DNA of 64,000 bases from Paenibacillus piri (GCF_004354045.1 NZ_SMRT01000002.1:620001-684000), one strand, 5' to 3'. Positions 26,824 to 35,837 are shown, counted from the stretch's first letter. A program made the numbers and translations. Notes: generated from the letters alone by a model not told the origin.

Positions 26824-27481
26824 CGAGCGGATTGCCGAGATCAACCGGCGATTCGTGGAGAAGGTACCCGGCTTCGCCGTTGTCGGCATCGCTACGGATG
26901 AATCCCAGGCTTTGACGCAGCTTGAAGTGCTGGAGCCGGATCTGGTGCTGCTCGATATCTATTTCCCGGACGCCAACGGTCTGGAGCTGCTGCAGCTGAT
27001 CCGTCGGCAGGAGCGCCAGCCGGATGTCATCATGATTACGGCGGCCAAGGAGGTGGAAGCGGTCAAATCGGCCATCCGCGGCGGAGTGTTCGATTTCATC
27101 ATGAAGCCGCTCCTGTTCAACCGGCTGCAGGATACGCTGCTGCGGTTCCGGCACTATCATCAGACGATGGCCAGACTGCATTCGGAACAAGGCTGCGTCA
27201 ATCAGGATGAAGTCGATCAGCTTCTCCAGGGCGCGGTCAAGAAAGAGAGCGGCTCCGGTTATTTGCCGAAGGGGATCGACAAGCTGACGCTCGATAAAGT
27301 GATTCTCGCGATGAATGAATGTCCGGCTCCCGTGACAGCGGAGCAGGCTGCGGCGTTGATCGGGGTAAGCCGCTCCACCGCGCGCCGTTATTTGGAGCAC
27401 CTCGTTTCCAAAGGACAGCTCCGCGCCGATCTGTCATACGGCGATGTCGGACGCCCCGAGCGGGTGTACCGAAAACTGTAA
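26774..27481 (+). CDS. response regulator, CitB/DcuR type
   Basis: DNA-binding response regulator of 235 residues paired with the overlapping kinase. Receiver domain with acidic pocket EDD (15-17), phospho-acceptor Asp61 in LLDIYFPDANG, switch Thr in MITAA, and Lys in MKPL. The C-terminal helix-turn-helix is TAEQAAALIGVSRSTARRYL, as in the CitB/DcuR/MalR group. GGGGG precedes the ATG at 26774. Likely activates tctCBA, inferred from the linkage. Confidence 0.92.
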   Translation: MNEATEVPIQVLIIEDDERIAEINRRFVEKVPGFAVVGIATDESQALTQLEVLEPDLVLLDIYFPDANGLELLQLIRRQERQPDVIMITAAKEVEAVKSAIRGGVFDFIMKPLLFNRLQDTLLRFRHYHQTMARLHSEQGCVNQDEVDQLLQGAVKKESGSGYLPKGIDKLTLDKVILAMNECPAPVTAEQAAALIGVSRSTARRYLEHLVSKGQLRADLSYGDVGRPERVYRKL

Positions 27482-27485
27482 CCGT

Positions 27486-27520
27486 GCTTCCTGCCCGTAT
27501 GGGCGGGGAGCATTTTTTTT
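27486..27520 (+). terminator. rho-independent terminator after the response regulator
   Basis: GCTTCCTGCCC (27486-27496) pairs with GGGCGGGGAGC (27501-27511) with G-T wobbles, followed by a run of eight T. Confidence 0.9.
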
Positions 27521-27633
27521 GCCCATTCGGCCAAAAAAGGACTAGAAAGATAGGATCAAACAGGCTATCATTACTGGTAGCAAGTGTAAATAAACATTAC
27601 ATAGTCGAATGGCAGAGAGGGATGAAAGATCAC

Positions 27634-28194
27634 ATGTCGGTAAACTTTTGTTCGTCCTGCGGTCATCCGATGGAGACCCGCAGTATGGACGGTGTCGAAC
27701 GGCGCGCTTGTACGAATTGCTCGTTTGTCCATTGGGGCAACTACAGCGTAGGCGTTGGCGCCCTGGTTGTGAAGGACAACAAAGTGCTGCTCGTACGCCG
27801 CGCGCAGGAGCCGGGCAAAGGCAATTGGACGAATCCGGGCGGTTATATCGAACAGACGGAGCCTATCGAGGAGACGATTGCCCGCGAGGTACTGGAGGAA
27901 GCAGGCGTTCAGGCGACGGTCAAAGGAATTGTGGCCGTACGGGATCAGCCCCGCGCTATCCACAACGTGTACATCGCCTTCGAAATGCAGTACGAGAGCG
28001 GCGAACCGCAGCCTGACGGCTATGAAGTCGATGCGGCGGGCTTTTTCACCCTGGAGGAGATGCAGTCGATGCAGGTGGCCGGCTTTACCAAATGGCTTGT
28101 CGATATCGCGCTCAACGGTCAAAGCGACGGCTTGCTGGCGGACCGGGAGCCTGTGGTGCCTTCCCCGGGCAACGGATTGTTCCGAATTCCATAA
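27634..28194 (+). CDS. NUDIX hydrolase with N-terminal zinc ribbon
   Basis: A 186-residue pyrophosphohydrolase of the NudC-like/ADP-ribose class. The N-terminus has a zinc-ribbon (CSSCGHP ... CTNC). The NUDIX box is complete, running from GGYIEQTEP through REVLEEAGV, with catalytic Glu residues in the R-E-x-x-E-E core. GAGAGG lies 12 bases upstream of ATG 27634; ATG 27622 is possible but too close to that box. Transcribed alone between a terminator and the oxidoreductase operon. Substrate, probably a nucleoside diphosphate derivative, is unknown. Confidence 0.85.
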   Translation: MSVNFCSSCGHPMETRSMDGVERRACTNCSFVHWGNYSVGVGALVVKDNKVLLVRRAQEPGKGNWTNPGGYIEQTEPIEETIAREVLEEAGVQATVKGIVAVRDQPRAIHNVYIAFEMQYESGEPQPDGYEVDAAGFFTLEEMQSMQVAGFTKWLVDIALNGQSDGLLADREPVVPSPGNGLFRIP

Positions 28195-28367
28195 TAAAAA
28201 TTTTTTTCAATAGAGGAATTTGTCGATCTATTCAGAATATAAATATATATTTGGTAAAAACCTTATCAAGCTCGAAGCGCCGGTTCGCGTCCGGCTCCGG
28301 ACATAGCGGCCTCCTTGCTTAAGGTTATAATTACTCGCTGCAGTTTATTCTCGAAAGGAGTCGTGCA

Positions 28368-29375
28368 ATGGTTACGTTACCGAAAACGAACGAGCTGGGC
28401 TTTTTTGAAATTCGACTGGAATCCATAGGGGGTCTTGGAGCCAATCTGGCCGGTAAAATGCTGGCCGAGGCCGGAGTTGTCGGTGCCGGTTTAAATGGCG
28501 TCAGCTTTTCCTCGTACGGTTCCGAAAAGAAAGGCTCGGCCGTTAAGGCGCATATCCGTTTCTGTGATATTGATACAAATATCCGCGATACATCGCCTGT
28601 TGAAAGACCGCATGTTGTTGGCATTTTTCATGAATCATTGTCGAAAACGGTCAATGTCGTAAGCGGAATTTATGAGGATAGCCTTGTGCTCGTCAATTCG
28701 GTCAAGTCTCCGGAGGAATTGAAGGAAAAGCTGAAAATGATGGGTGGAACCATCGCCGTTATCGACGCGATCGGAATTTCGCTGGAAGAGAAAAACCGCG
28801 TCAACATGGCGATGCTCGGCGCACTGTTCCGGCTATGTCCGTTCCTCGACCCGGAAATTATGAAGAACGTTATCCGCAAGTCGCTGGAGAAAAAGTACCC
28901 TCAAGCCGTTCAGCCGGCATTAAACACTTTTGAAAGAGGTTTCAACGAGGTACAATTCCAGTCGTTCGCACTCGCGGAAGGCCAGGAAATGCCGTCCTTC
29001 GTTCGCCAGGATACACCGGTGCTCGGTTATGCGACACAGCCGATGGGCGGAACGATCACGAATCCCGGCAACAGTATTTTAAAAGATTTGAGCATTTCGC
29101 GCGCGGGCATGATGCCTCATTTCGACGACGACAAATGCATCCATTGCGCAGCCTGCGACAATGTTTGCCCGGATTTCTGCTTCGTATGGGACGAGCAAGC
29201 GGACAAGAAGGGCCGTCCGCAAATGTTTCTGCAAGGGATCGACTATCAATATTGCAAAGGCTGTCTCAAGTGCGTGCAGGCCTGTCCTACGGAAGCGCTG
29301 TCCGGCGCACGCGAAGCGGAGGGCTATGCCGAGGAGCACCGCGTGCCGCACAGATTCGACCTCGCTGTGAAATAA
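28368..29375 (+). CDS. 2-oxoacid:acceptor oxidoreductase, fused gamma and delta (ferredoxin) subunits
   Basis: A 335-residue subunit. Residues ~15-195 match the gamma domain (GGLGANLAGKMLAEAGVVG; SYGSEKKGSAVKA). The C-terminal part is a 2[4Fe-4S] ferredoxin domain with two CxxCxxCxxxCP motifs, CIHCAACDNVCP and CKGCLKCVQACP. It passes electrons from the TPP-containing subunit (encoded next) to ferredoxin or flavodoxin. AAAGGAG precedes the ATG. The operon starts here. In most bacteria gamma and delta are separate or all four domains are fused, so this two-plus-two split is notable. Confidence 0.9.
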   Translation: MVTLPKTNELGFFEIRLESIGGLGANLAGKMLAEAGVVGAGLNGVSFSSYGSEKKGSAVKAHIRFCDIDTNIRDTSPVERPHVVGIFHESLSKTVNVVSGIYEDSLVLVNSVKSPEELKEKLKMMGGTIAVIDAIGISLEEKNRVNMAMLGALFRLCPFLDPEIMKNVIRKSLEKKYPQAVQPALNTFERGFNEVQFQSFALAEGQEMPSFVRQDTPVLGYATQPMGGTITNPGNSILKDLSISRAGMMPHFDDDKCIHCAACDNVCPDFCFVWDEQADKKGRPQMFLQGIDYQYCKGCLKCVQACPTEALSGAREAEGYAEEHRVPHRFDLAVK

Positions 29376-29427
29376 GCCGATTTGGGCAAGGAAATCTAAC
29401 AAAAGCAACGGAAAGGTGGAATTCCAG

Positions 29428-31734
29428 TTGGCAATTGAGATTAAGAAAGAGATTTCTCAGGGTAAAGTGGAGCAACGTATTGTTTACGAATCCGGCAACG
29501 AAATGGCCGCTTATGCAGCGCATCAAATTAATTATCATATTATGGGGTATTTTCCGATCTCCCCGTCAACCGAGGTTGCGCAATTTCTCGATTTGATGAA
29601 GGCGAACGGGCAGCATGACATCAAGCTGATTCCGGCGGACGGCGAGCACGGCTCGGCGGGCGTGTGCTACGGTGCTTCGACAGCGGGCGGCCGCGTGTTT
29701 AATGCGACAAGTGCAAACGGTTACTTGTACATGTTGGAGCAAATGCCCGTACAATCCGGCACCCGGTTCCCGATGGTCATGAATCTGGTATGCCGTTCGG
29801 TTTCCGGTCCGCTGGACATTCACGGCGACCATTCCGACTTGTATTATGCGTTGAACACCGGCTGGCCGATTCTGATGTGCCGCGATCCGCAAGCGGTGTA
29901 CGACATGAACATCATGGCGCTGAAGGTGGCGGAAGACGCTAAAGTTCGGCTGCCGGTGCTTGTAGCCTCCGACGGTTACTTCACTTCCCACCAAAAGCGC
30001 CGCGTTCAAACGTTCGCGAACCGCGAAGACGTGCATGCCTTTATCGGCGCGCAGCCGCCGACAGGCTTCCCGGATACGCTGGACCGGGACAATCCGATTA
30101 CCGTCGGCCCGTACATGAACGAGCCGGATTATATCAACAACTGCTACCAGCAATCGGTAGCGATGTACAATGCGGAGGATGTGTACGACCAGGTCCGCAA
30201 GGAATATGCGGAGCTGACCGGCCGCGATTATCCGATTCTCGACCTGTACCGGATGGAAGATGCGGAGGTTGCCGTCTTCCTGATGAATTCGGCTTCCGAA
30301 ATCATCAAGGACGTCGTCGACCAGCTGCGCGAAAAGGGGATCAAAGCCGGCTCCATCGCGCCGAACATGATTCGTCCATTCCCGCAAAAAGCGATTGCCG
30401 AAGCGCTGAAAAACGTAAAGGCGGTAACGGTAGGCGACCGCGCGGATTCGTACGGCGGCCACGGCGGCAACATGGTGAACGAGATCAAAGCCGCTTTGTT
30501 CACGATGGGCAACCGCGATACGATGGTGATCAGCCGTATTTATGGACTCGGAGGCAAAGACTTTTATTCCGAGGACGGCCACAATATGTTCCAGTTTGCC
30601 ATCGACGCAGTGGAAAAAGGCAAGGTGGAAGTTCCGTTCGATTATTACGGCCACACGCCGGGGGATCCTGCCAAAGCGCCTAAGCGCGTGTTGAACCCGA
30701 TGAAATATGAAGATTTGAATACGGGCTTGATTACGGTGAAGCCGGATGAAGCAACAGGCAAGCTGAATGTCCGCATACCGCCGCTGCGCGCGTTGACGAA
30801 GAAGCCGAAGCGGATTGCGCCGGGTCATGGAGCCTGTCCGGGCTGCGGTATTTTCTCCGGGCTCGAGCTGTTCTTCAAAGGCATTGAAGGCGATATCGTC
30901 GCCTTGTTCCATACGGGCTGCGCGATGGTTGTCACGACCGGTTACCCGTACTCCGCGCATAAAGCGACCTATATTCATAACCTGTTCCAAAACGGTGCCG
31001 CAACCTTGTCCGGCGTCGTGGAAATGTTCTGGGAACGCAAGCGCAGAGGCGAACTGGATTCGTTGAATCTGAAAGATGATTTCACATTCGTCATGATTAC
31101 CGGCGACGGCGGTATGGATATCGGAATGGGTCCTGCGATCGGAGCCGCGCTGCGCAATCATAAAATGATCATTCTTGAATACGATAACGAGGGCTATATG
31201 AATACCGGGGCCCAACTGTCTTATTCGACGCCGATGGGCCACAGAACGTCGACCTCCAACGTCGGCTCCAAGCAGGGCGGCAAAGTGTTCCATCATAAGG
31301 ATACGGCGCAAATTATGGCCGCCACTCATATTCCGTACGTATTTACCGGCTCCGAAGCGTTCCCGCAGGACTTGGTGCGCAAAGCCGCCAAAGCCCAATG
31401 GTATGCGCAGAACGAAGGTCTGGTCTACGGCAAAATATTGATCGCCTGTCCGCTGAACTGGCTGTCCGAGGATGAGCAGGGCTCCAATATCGTCGGTGCG
31501 GCCGTCGATTCCTGCTTCTTCCCGCTCTATGAAGTCGAGCACGGCGTAACGACCATTACGTACAATCCGGAAGAGAAAAGCAAGAAAGTACCTCTCTCCG
31601 ATTGGCTCAAAACGATGGGTAAAACGAAGCATATGACCAAACCGGAGTACGAGGAGTCTTATAAAATGTTCGAGACGGAAGTCGAGCGCCGCTGGAACAT
31701 GCTCAAAGCGAAGCACGAAAACGAGTATTTGTAA
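29428..31734 (+). CDS. 2-oxoacid:acceptor oxidoreductase, fused alpha and beta subunits
   Basis: A 768-residue thiamine-diphosphate enzyme that oxidatively decarboxylates a 2-oxoacid to acyl-CoA, coupled to ferredoxin. The alpha part starts with GYFPISPSTEVAQFL and covers about 430 residues. The beta part begins near HGACPGCGIFSG and carries the TPP motif ITGDGGMDIGMG ... YDNEGYMNTG. TTG 29428 is chosen because AAAGGTGG lies 8 bases upstream; the GTG at 29416 is inside that box. It follows the gamma-delta gene by 52 bp. Substrate (pyruvate, oxoglutarate or branched-chain oxoacid) cannot be read from the sequence. Confidence 0.92.
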   Translation: MAIEIKKEISQGKVEQRIVYESGNEMAAYAAHQINYHIMGYFPISPSTEVAQFLDLMKANGQHDIKLIPADGEHGSAGVCYGASTAGGRVFNATSANGYLYMLEQMPVQSGTRFPMVMNLVCRSVSGPLDIHGDHSDLYYALNTGWPILMCRDPQAVYDMNIMALKVAEDAKVRLPVLVASDGYFTSHQKRRVQTFANREDVHAFIGAQPPTGFPDTLDRDNPITVGPYMNEPDYINNCYQQSVAMYNAEDVYDQVRKEYAELTGRDYPILDLYRMEDAEVAVFLMNSASEIIKDVVDQLREKGIKAGSIAPNMIRPFPQKAIAEALKNVKAVTVGDRADSYGGHGGNMVNEIKAALFTMGNRDTMVISRIYGLGGKDFYSEDGHNMFQFAIDAVEKGKVEVPFDYYGHTPGDPAKAPKRVLNPMKYEDLNTGLITVKPDEATGKLNVRIPPLRALTKKPKRIAPGHGACPGCGIFSGLELFFKGIEGDIVALFHTGCAMVVTTGYPYSAHKATYIHNLFQNGAATLSGVVEMFWERKRRGELDSLNLKDDFTFVMITGDGGMDIGMGPAIGAALRNHKMIILEYDNEGYMNTGAQLSYSTPMGHRTSTSNVGSKQGGKVFHHKDTAQIMAATHIPYVFTGSEAFPQDLVRKAAKAQWYAQNEGLVYGKILIACPLNWLSEDEQGSNIVGAAVDSCFFPLYEVEHGVTTITYNPEEKSKKVPLSDWLKTMGKTKHMTKPEYEESYKMFETEVERRWNMLKAKHENEYL

Positions 31735-31758
31735 AATTCGTCGACAGAGGAAGCAATG

Positions 31759-31804
31759 ATTCGGGGAAATCAGACCCGGGCTGCTTGGGAGCATTTCCCG
31801 AATC
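31759..31804 (+). other. imperfect hairpin downstream of the oxidoreductase operon
   Basis: GATTCGGGGAAAT (from 31759) is nearly complementary to ATTTCCCGAATC (to 31804), with a 22-nt loop. It precedes the true terminator and may protect the transcript end. Confidence 0.4.
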
Positions 31805-31830
31805 AAGCGATTGTGCAGGCATTAACATCA

Positions 31831-31868
31831 AACAAGGCACCATCTCCGATGGAGATCGTGCCTTGTTT
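31831..31868 (+). terminator. rho-independent terminator of the oxidoreductase operon
   Basis: AACAAGGCACCATCTCC (31831-31847) pairs with GGAGATCGTGCCTTGTT, one internal mismatch, then TTTC. Confidence 0.85.
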
Positions 31869-31897
31869 CATCATTCAGTGAAACGGAGGAGAAACGG

Positions 31898-32200
31898 TTG
31901 CCTTACGTATTGAAACATAATCTAACATCGCAGATTTATACCTGTACTTTGATCAACGGTTACAGGCTGCCTTACTATGGTACTAAATATTGGGATGATG
32001 AGGATACGGCTGCGGCGGAAGCATTACCGTTTTTGCTGGCGCAATCGGTCGATAACGGTGAAGCATGGGAGCCGCTTGAGCTTACCGAAAACCAGTTGAA
32101 AATGTGCAATGTCAAATTAAAGAATGATCCGCAGCTCTCTTTGTATTGGGATGATGAGAACCGGACGCTTCGCGTAAGTGCTTCTCCGTCAGGATCGTAA
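31898..32200 (+). CDS. hypothetical protein, 100 residues
   Basis: Not recognised. A soluble protein rich in Tyr, Asp and Glu (YYGTKYWDDEDTAAAEALPF). TTG 31898 is preceded by GGAGGAG at six bases. The last eight codons lie antisense to a uridine-kinase gene remnant, so the natural C-terminus may have been altered when that remnant was formed. Confidence 0.6.
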   Translation: MPYVLKHNLTSQIYTCTLINGYRLPYYGTKYWDDEDTAAAEALPFLLAQSVDNGEAWEPLELTENQLKMCNVKLKNDPQLSLYWDDENRTLRVSASPSGS

Positions 32201-32310
32201 GCAGGTTGATGCCGACTTCGTTATGCCCGCCTTCGGGGATAATGATGTCGGCATATTTTTTGGAAGGCTCGATAAACGCTTCATGCATAAACCGGGTCTG
32301 AACTCTATAA
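32175..32310 (-). pseudogene. C-terminal remnant of a uridine kinase gene
   Basis: On the minus strand an open stretch of about 45 codons reads RVQTRFMHEAF, then IEPSKKYADIIIPEGGHN and EVGINLLTILTEK. This matches the C-terminus of uridine kinases (M-H-x-x-F-(I/V)-E-P-(S/T)-K-(K/R)-Y-A-D-I-I-I-P-E-G-G). The P-loop and the rest of the enzyme are absent upstream (higher coordinates). It has no start signal and no promoter. It must be the residue of a deleted or rearranged gene; a functional copy may exist elsewhere. The assignment is from recognition of the motif, not a search. Confidence 0.75.
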
Positions 32311-32410
32311 CCTGATAGGAGTTGTAGCGAGTATGTATCCATTTGTGGTATGCTCTAGGACAAGCACTCCCATCCCTTAATCTCTTTAATGCCAAAGGAG
32401 GAAGTATCGG

Positions 32411-32803
32411 ATGAATGAAAATTTCATAGCGATCAAGACGTTCCAGGGAGATTTGAAAATTTCTCACAAAAAAAGAGACTTCGGCATTACGGTTTCGACC
32501 AAGGAGTTAATTTACCAAAAGCCTCATGCGAACTACCATATCAAGCTGGAGGATATCGTTAGCATCGTTCCGTTCGAAAATGCGAATGTCAAAGCGATCA
32601 CGTTCCATAACCGCCGTTCCTCCGGCAATGAAATTATTAATATGTCATCCGGAAGTCCGCATTACCGTTTCTATGTGCGCAGCGCGGTGCTGCACAACCG
32701 GAGCGGCTTGTTTCCGATGGGTGCCGCCCAGTTTATTTTACCGATTCATAACGATTTGCTGCTCGCTATTTCCAAATATGGCGGGTTAAGTGCGGTAATC
32801 TAG
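32411..32803 (+). CDS. hypothetical protein, 130 residues
   Basis: Not recognised. Starts MNENFIAIKTFQGDL and is rich in beta-forming residues throughout, with a pattern that could be a PH-like or small barrel domain; no motif supports this. AAAGGAGGAAG lies before ATG 32411 and a terminator follows at 32830. No signal peptide or membrane helix. Confidence 0.65.
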   Translation: MNENFIAIKTFQGDLKISHKKRDFGITVSTKELIYQKPHANYHIKLEDIVSIVPFENANVKAITFHNRRSSGNEIINMSSGSPHYRFYVRSAVLHNRSGLFPMGAAQFILPIHNDLLLAISKYGGLSAVI

Positions 32804-32829
32804 TGAAAGCTTGCTTATAGTGCGTCAAG

Positions 32830-32861
32830 CGCCTGTTTCCTTCAAGGGGCAGGCGTTTTTT
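32830..32861 (+). terminator. rho-independent terminator
   Basis: CGCCTGTTTC (32830-32839) pairs with GGGGCAGGCG (32846-32855), with wobble pairs, followed by TTTTTT. Confidence 0.85.
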
Positions 32862-32952
32862 GTTTTGCGCGGAGCTCCGGAATTGTGATAATCTGAGTTT
32901 ACGCGTGTGTAAAAAACTTACATATGATGATACTTACAAAGGGGGATTTACT

Positions 32953-34290
32953 ATGGCAACTGAAGCGTCGACAGCTGTTCGCGTATCCGCCAAGAGCAAG
33001 CTGCCCGTCATGATCAGTATTGTATTGGCGATGCTGGTTGCTTCGATGGATACAACGATTGCTAATACAACGATGCCGATTATAGCAGAGGAATTGGGCA
33101 ATTTTAATTTGTATGCCTGGAGCTTCGCCTCTTATATGATCATGTCCACGGTCATTTCGCCGGTGGCAGGACGTATATCGGATTTGTTCGGGAGAAAAAC
33201 GATTTTCGGAGCCGGACTCATCTTATTTTTGCTCGGCTCGGTCCTATGCGGCTTTGCCAATTCGATGGTGCAGCTCGTTATCTTCCGCGCCGTTCAAGGG
33301 ATCGGGGCCGGCGTCATGATGCCTTTTCCGGCGATCATCGCAGGCGACTTGTTTCCGGTGGAAAAGCGGGGGAAAATCCAGGCGCTGTTTACCGCGATGT
33401 GGGGGCTGTCCGCCATTTTGGCGCCGATGCTCGGTGCATTTTTCGTTGAATTTGCCAATTGGCGCTGGATCTTTTTTATCAACATTCCGATCTGCATCAT
33501 CTCCTTCGTGCTGCTATCCGCGTACAAGGAAGTATACGAACCGAAAAAATCGAAGGTGGACGTATTCGGGGCGCTCATTTTTGCGGTCGGAGTCAGCCTG
33601 CTGCTGGCCACAACCGTTGTGGAGCAAGGGGCGGCGATTTACGGAATCGTAGGTGCTGCCGTGCTGGTCGGCTTTTATTTGTTTGAGAAAAGGCACAGCT
33701 CGCCGATCATTCCGCTTGCGATGTTCCGCAATAAACCGTTTGCCTGGATGAAGGTCAATACGTTTTTGGCTTGCGTCTCCTTGTTTGGGACGTCCAGCTT
33801 TTTGCCGTTGTTTTTGCAGCGGGAAGGGTATTCCTTATTTATTAGCGGTGTCGCCCTGCTCGGGATGTCGTTCGGCTGGATGGCGGTCTCGGTACCTTCG
33901 GGCAAATGGATAATGCGATACGGATACGCCAAATTAATTTTGGCCGGCAACATTTTGCTCGTCATATCCGGCTTATTCCTGCTGACTATGAAGGAAGGGT
34001 CCGGCTTCTGGCATGCCTTTGCGGCAATGGTCATTCAGGGACTTGCTTTCGGACTCATTTTGACGGTATCGACGATCGGCTCGCAGCAGCTCGTGGAACC
34101 GCATCAGAAAGGGGTCGCCACTTCGATCCAGCTGTTCGCCTCCAACATCGGAACGGCGATCGGGGTTACGATCATGGGCGCATTTTTGGCCCGATCCAGC
34201 TTTTTCGTCGGCTTCGAGCATTTGTTTTTGTTCGGGTTTATCGGCTGTTTGTTTGCATTCGCTTCTTCTTTTTTGATTCGCCGCGTCTAA
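32953..34290 (+). CDS. MFS transporter, EmrB/QacA-like drug exporter
   Basis: A 445-residue major facilitator with about 12-14 membrane helices. The N-terminal half carries the DHA2-type motif C precursor (SMDTTIANTTMPIIAEEL) and the MFS motif A between helices 2 and 3 (GRISDLFGRKTIFG). AAGGGGG lies six to eight bases before ATG 32953. Monocistronic, ending in a terminator at 34307. Probably a proton-coupled multidrug exporter; the substrate is unknown and no regulator is adjacent. Confidence 0.9.
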   Translation: MATEASTAVRVSAKSKLPVMISIVLAMLVASMDTTIANTTMPIIAEELGNFNLYAWSFASYMIMSTVISPVAGRISDLFGRKTIFGAGLILFLLGSVLCGFANSMVQLVIFRAVQGIGAGVMMPFPAIIAGDLFPVEKRGKIQALFTAMWGLSAILAPMLGAFFVEFANWRWIFFINIPICIISFVLLSAYKEVYEPKKSKVDVFGALIFAVGVSLLLATTVVEQGAAIYGIVGAAVLVGFYLFEKRHSSPIIPLAMFRNKPFAWMKVNTFLACVSLFGTSSFLPLFLQREGYSLFISGVALLGMSFGWMAVSVPSGKWIMRYGYAKLILAGNILLVISGLFLLTMKEGSGFWHAFAAMVIQGLAFGLILTVSTIGSQQLVEPHQKGVATSIQLFASNIGTAIGVTIMGAFLARSSFFVGFEHLFLFGFIGCLFAFASSFLIRRV

Positions 34291-34306
34291 ATAGGCATGT
34301 GACGGG

Positions 34307-34328
34307 AAGGCAGCTTCGGCTGCCTTTT
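34307..34328 (+). terminator. rho-independent terminator after the MFS gene
   Basis: AAGGCAGC (34307-34314) pairs with GCTGCCTT (34319-34326) around a TTCG tetraloop, followed by TT. Confidence 0.75.
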
Positions 34329-34354
34329 ATGCGTTGCAATGAGTATCCGGTTTT

Positions 34355-34405
34355 GATTCGCACGGCCTTGACAATGGCGTTCGCCGCTTAAGGACGGCGC
34401 AGTCG
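34355..34405. repeat. dispersed intergenic repeat, copy A
   Basis: A ~51-bp sequence starting GATTCGCACGGCCTTGACAA, related to copies at 55899 and 57204. It lies 27 bases after a terminator, as do the other copies at similar distance. Copies A and B share TTCGCAC-x-GC-y-TTGACAA and TAAGGAC. Confidence 0.65.
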
Positions 34406-34433
34406 TGTTATCCATGATAGGGGAGAGATGGGC

Positions 34434-35837
34434 ATGGCTTATCAGATGAATGCTTCGTTAACGGAAGGTCCGATCGGGAAAAAGCTGCTGCTGTTTGCGC
34501 TGCCGGTGCTGATGGGCAATGTGCTGCAGTCGTTGAACGGGACGATCAATGCGATATGGGTTGGCAATTTTCTTGGTGAAAGCGCATTCGCAGCCACGTC
34601 GAACGCCAACAATATTATGTTCTTTTTGCTCAGCCTTGTGTTTGGAATCGGCATGGCATCTACGATATTGATTGCCCAAAGCGTAGGAGCGCAGGACGAG
34701 GTGCAGGCGAAGCGGGTGGTCGGGACAAGCGGGTTGTTTTTTGTCGGTCTCGCGCTTTTGATAACAATCGCCGGGGTATTGCTGTCTCCGGTCATATTGA
34801 CGGGAATGCATACGCCGCCGGATGCGCTTCAATTTGCAACGGATTATTTGCGGATTATTTTTATCGGACTTCCGTTTATGTACGGGTACAACTTTTTGAT
34901 GATGATTATGCGGGGGGCGGGCGATGCCAAGACGCCGTTTTACTTTTTGCTCATCTCGACTGTGCTCGATATTGCACTGAATCCGTTATTGATTTTCGGA
35001 CTCGGTCCCGTTCCTGCTTTAGGTATTGCAGGCTCCGCCGTGGCTACGGTCATCGCACAGTTCGTCAGCCTGGCATGTCTGATTGTCTTTTTGTACAGGA
35101 AAAAGCATTTCCTGCGCTTGACGCGTGCAGATCTGCCATATATTCGTTTGGACCGCATGATTATCGGCTCACTTGTGAAAAAAGGGCTGCCGATGGGCTT
35201 GCAGATGCTGATCGTGTCCACGAGCGGTCTTGCGTTTATAAACCTCGTTAACAGTTTTGGATCGGTGGCTACTGCTGCCTTCGGTGCCGCCATGCAGCTG
35301 TCCAGCTATATTCAGATGCCGGCCATGGCCATCGGTGGGGCTGTGTCGACGGTCGCCGCTCAAAATGTCGGCGCAGGCAAGTGGGACCGGGTACATAAAA
35401 CGACCGTCATGGGCATTGCGATCAACCTTGTAATGACCGGCGCCTTGGTCGGCTTCATCTATTTATTCAATAAGCAGGCGCTTGGATTGTTTTTGCAGGA
35501 TCAAGCCGCAATTGCGATCGGGATGAAGATCAATTCAATTACGCTATGGGCGTTTATATTGTTCGGCATCACGTTCGTCGTATCCGGCGTCGTGCGGGCG
35601 ACCGGGGCTGTCATCGTGCCGATGGTGACGACTTTATTGGCGCTGTGGTGCATCCGTATCCCCATTGCTTATTGGTTGGGCGACCAGTATGGGCTGGATG
35701 CGATATGGTGGAGCTTTCCAATCGGGTTCATGGTCGGAATCGTATTGTCGATCTGCTACTACGTTTGGGGAAATTGGCGAAGCGCCCGGATGCTCGGCGA
35801 CAATAAATCGCAGGCTGCTGATAAAATGACGGGATGA
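34434..35837 (+). CDS. MATE family efflux transporter
   Basis: A 467-residue exporter with 12 predicted membrane helices arranged as two homologous halves. Typical MATE sequences include LTEGPIGKKLLLFALPVLMG at the N-terminus and MRGAGDAKTPFYF in the middle; the second half repeats this with VSGVVRATGAVIVP. GGGGAG lies eight bases before ATG 34434; ATG 34428 would abut that box. Cation-coupled export of drugs or organic cations is the known family role. A terminator follows at 35893. Confidence 0.92.
   Translation: MAYQMNASLTEGPIGKKLLLFALPVLMGNVLQSLNGTINAIWVGNFLGESAFAATSNANNIMFFLLSLVFGIGMASTILIAQSVGAQDEVQAKRVVGTSGLFFVGLALLITIAGVLLSPVILTGMHTPPDALQFATDYLRIIFIGLPFMYGYNFLMMIMRGAGDAKTPFYFLLISTVLDIALNPLLIFGLGPVPALGIAGSAVATVIAQFVSLACLIVFLYRKKHFLRLTRADLPYIRLDRMIIGSLVKKGLPMGLQMLIVSTSGLAFINLVNSFGSVATAAFGAAMQLSSYIQMPAMAIGGAVSTVAAQNVGAGKWDRVHKTTVMGIAINLVMTGALVGFIYLFNKQALGLFLQDQAAIAIGMKINSITLWAFILFGITFVVSGVVRATGAVIVPMVTTLLALWCIRIPIAYWLGDQYGLDAIWWSFPIGFMVGIVLSICYYVWGNWRSARMLGDNKSQAADKMTG

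Noticed and set aside
29566..31806. A 746-codon open frame on the minus strand
   Set aside because: It is fully antisense to the well-supported 2-oxoacid oxidoreductase gene, and its composition (rich in Arg and His, no recognisable motif) is typical of a shadow frame in GC-rich codons.
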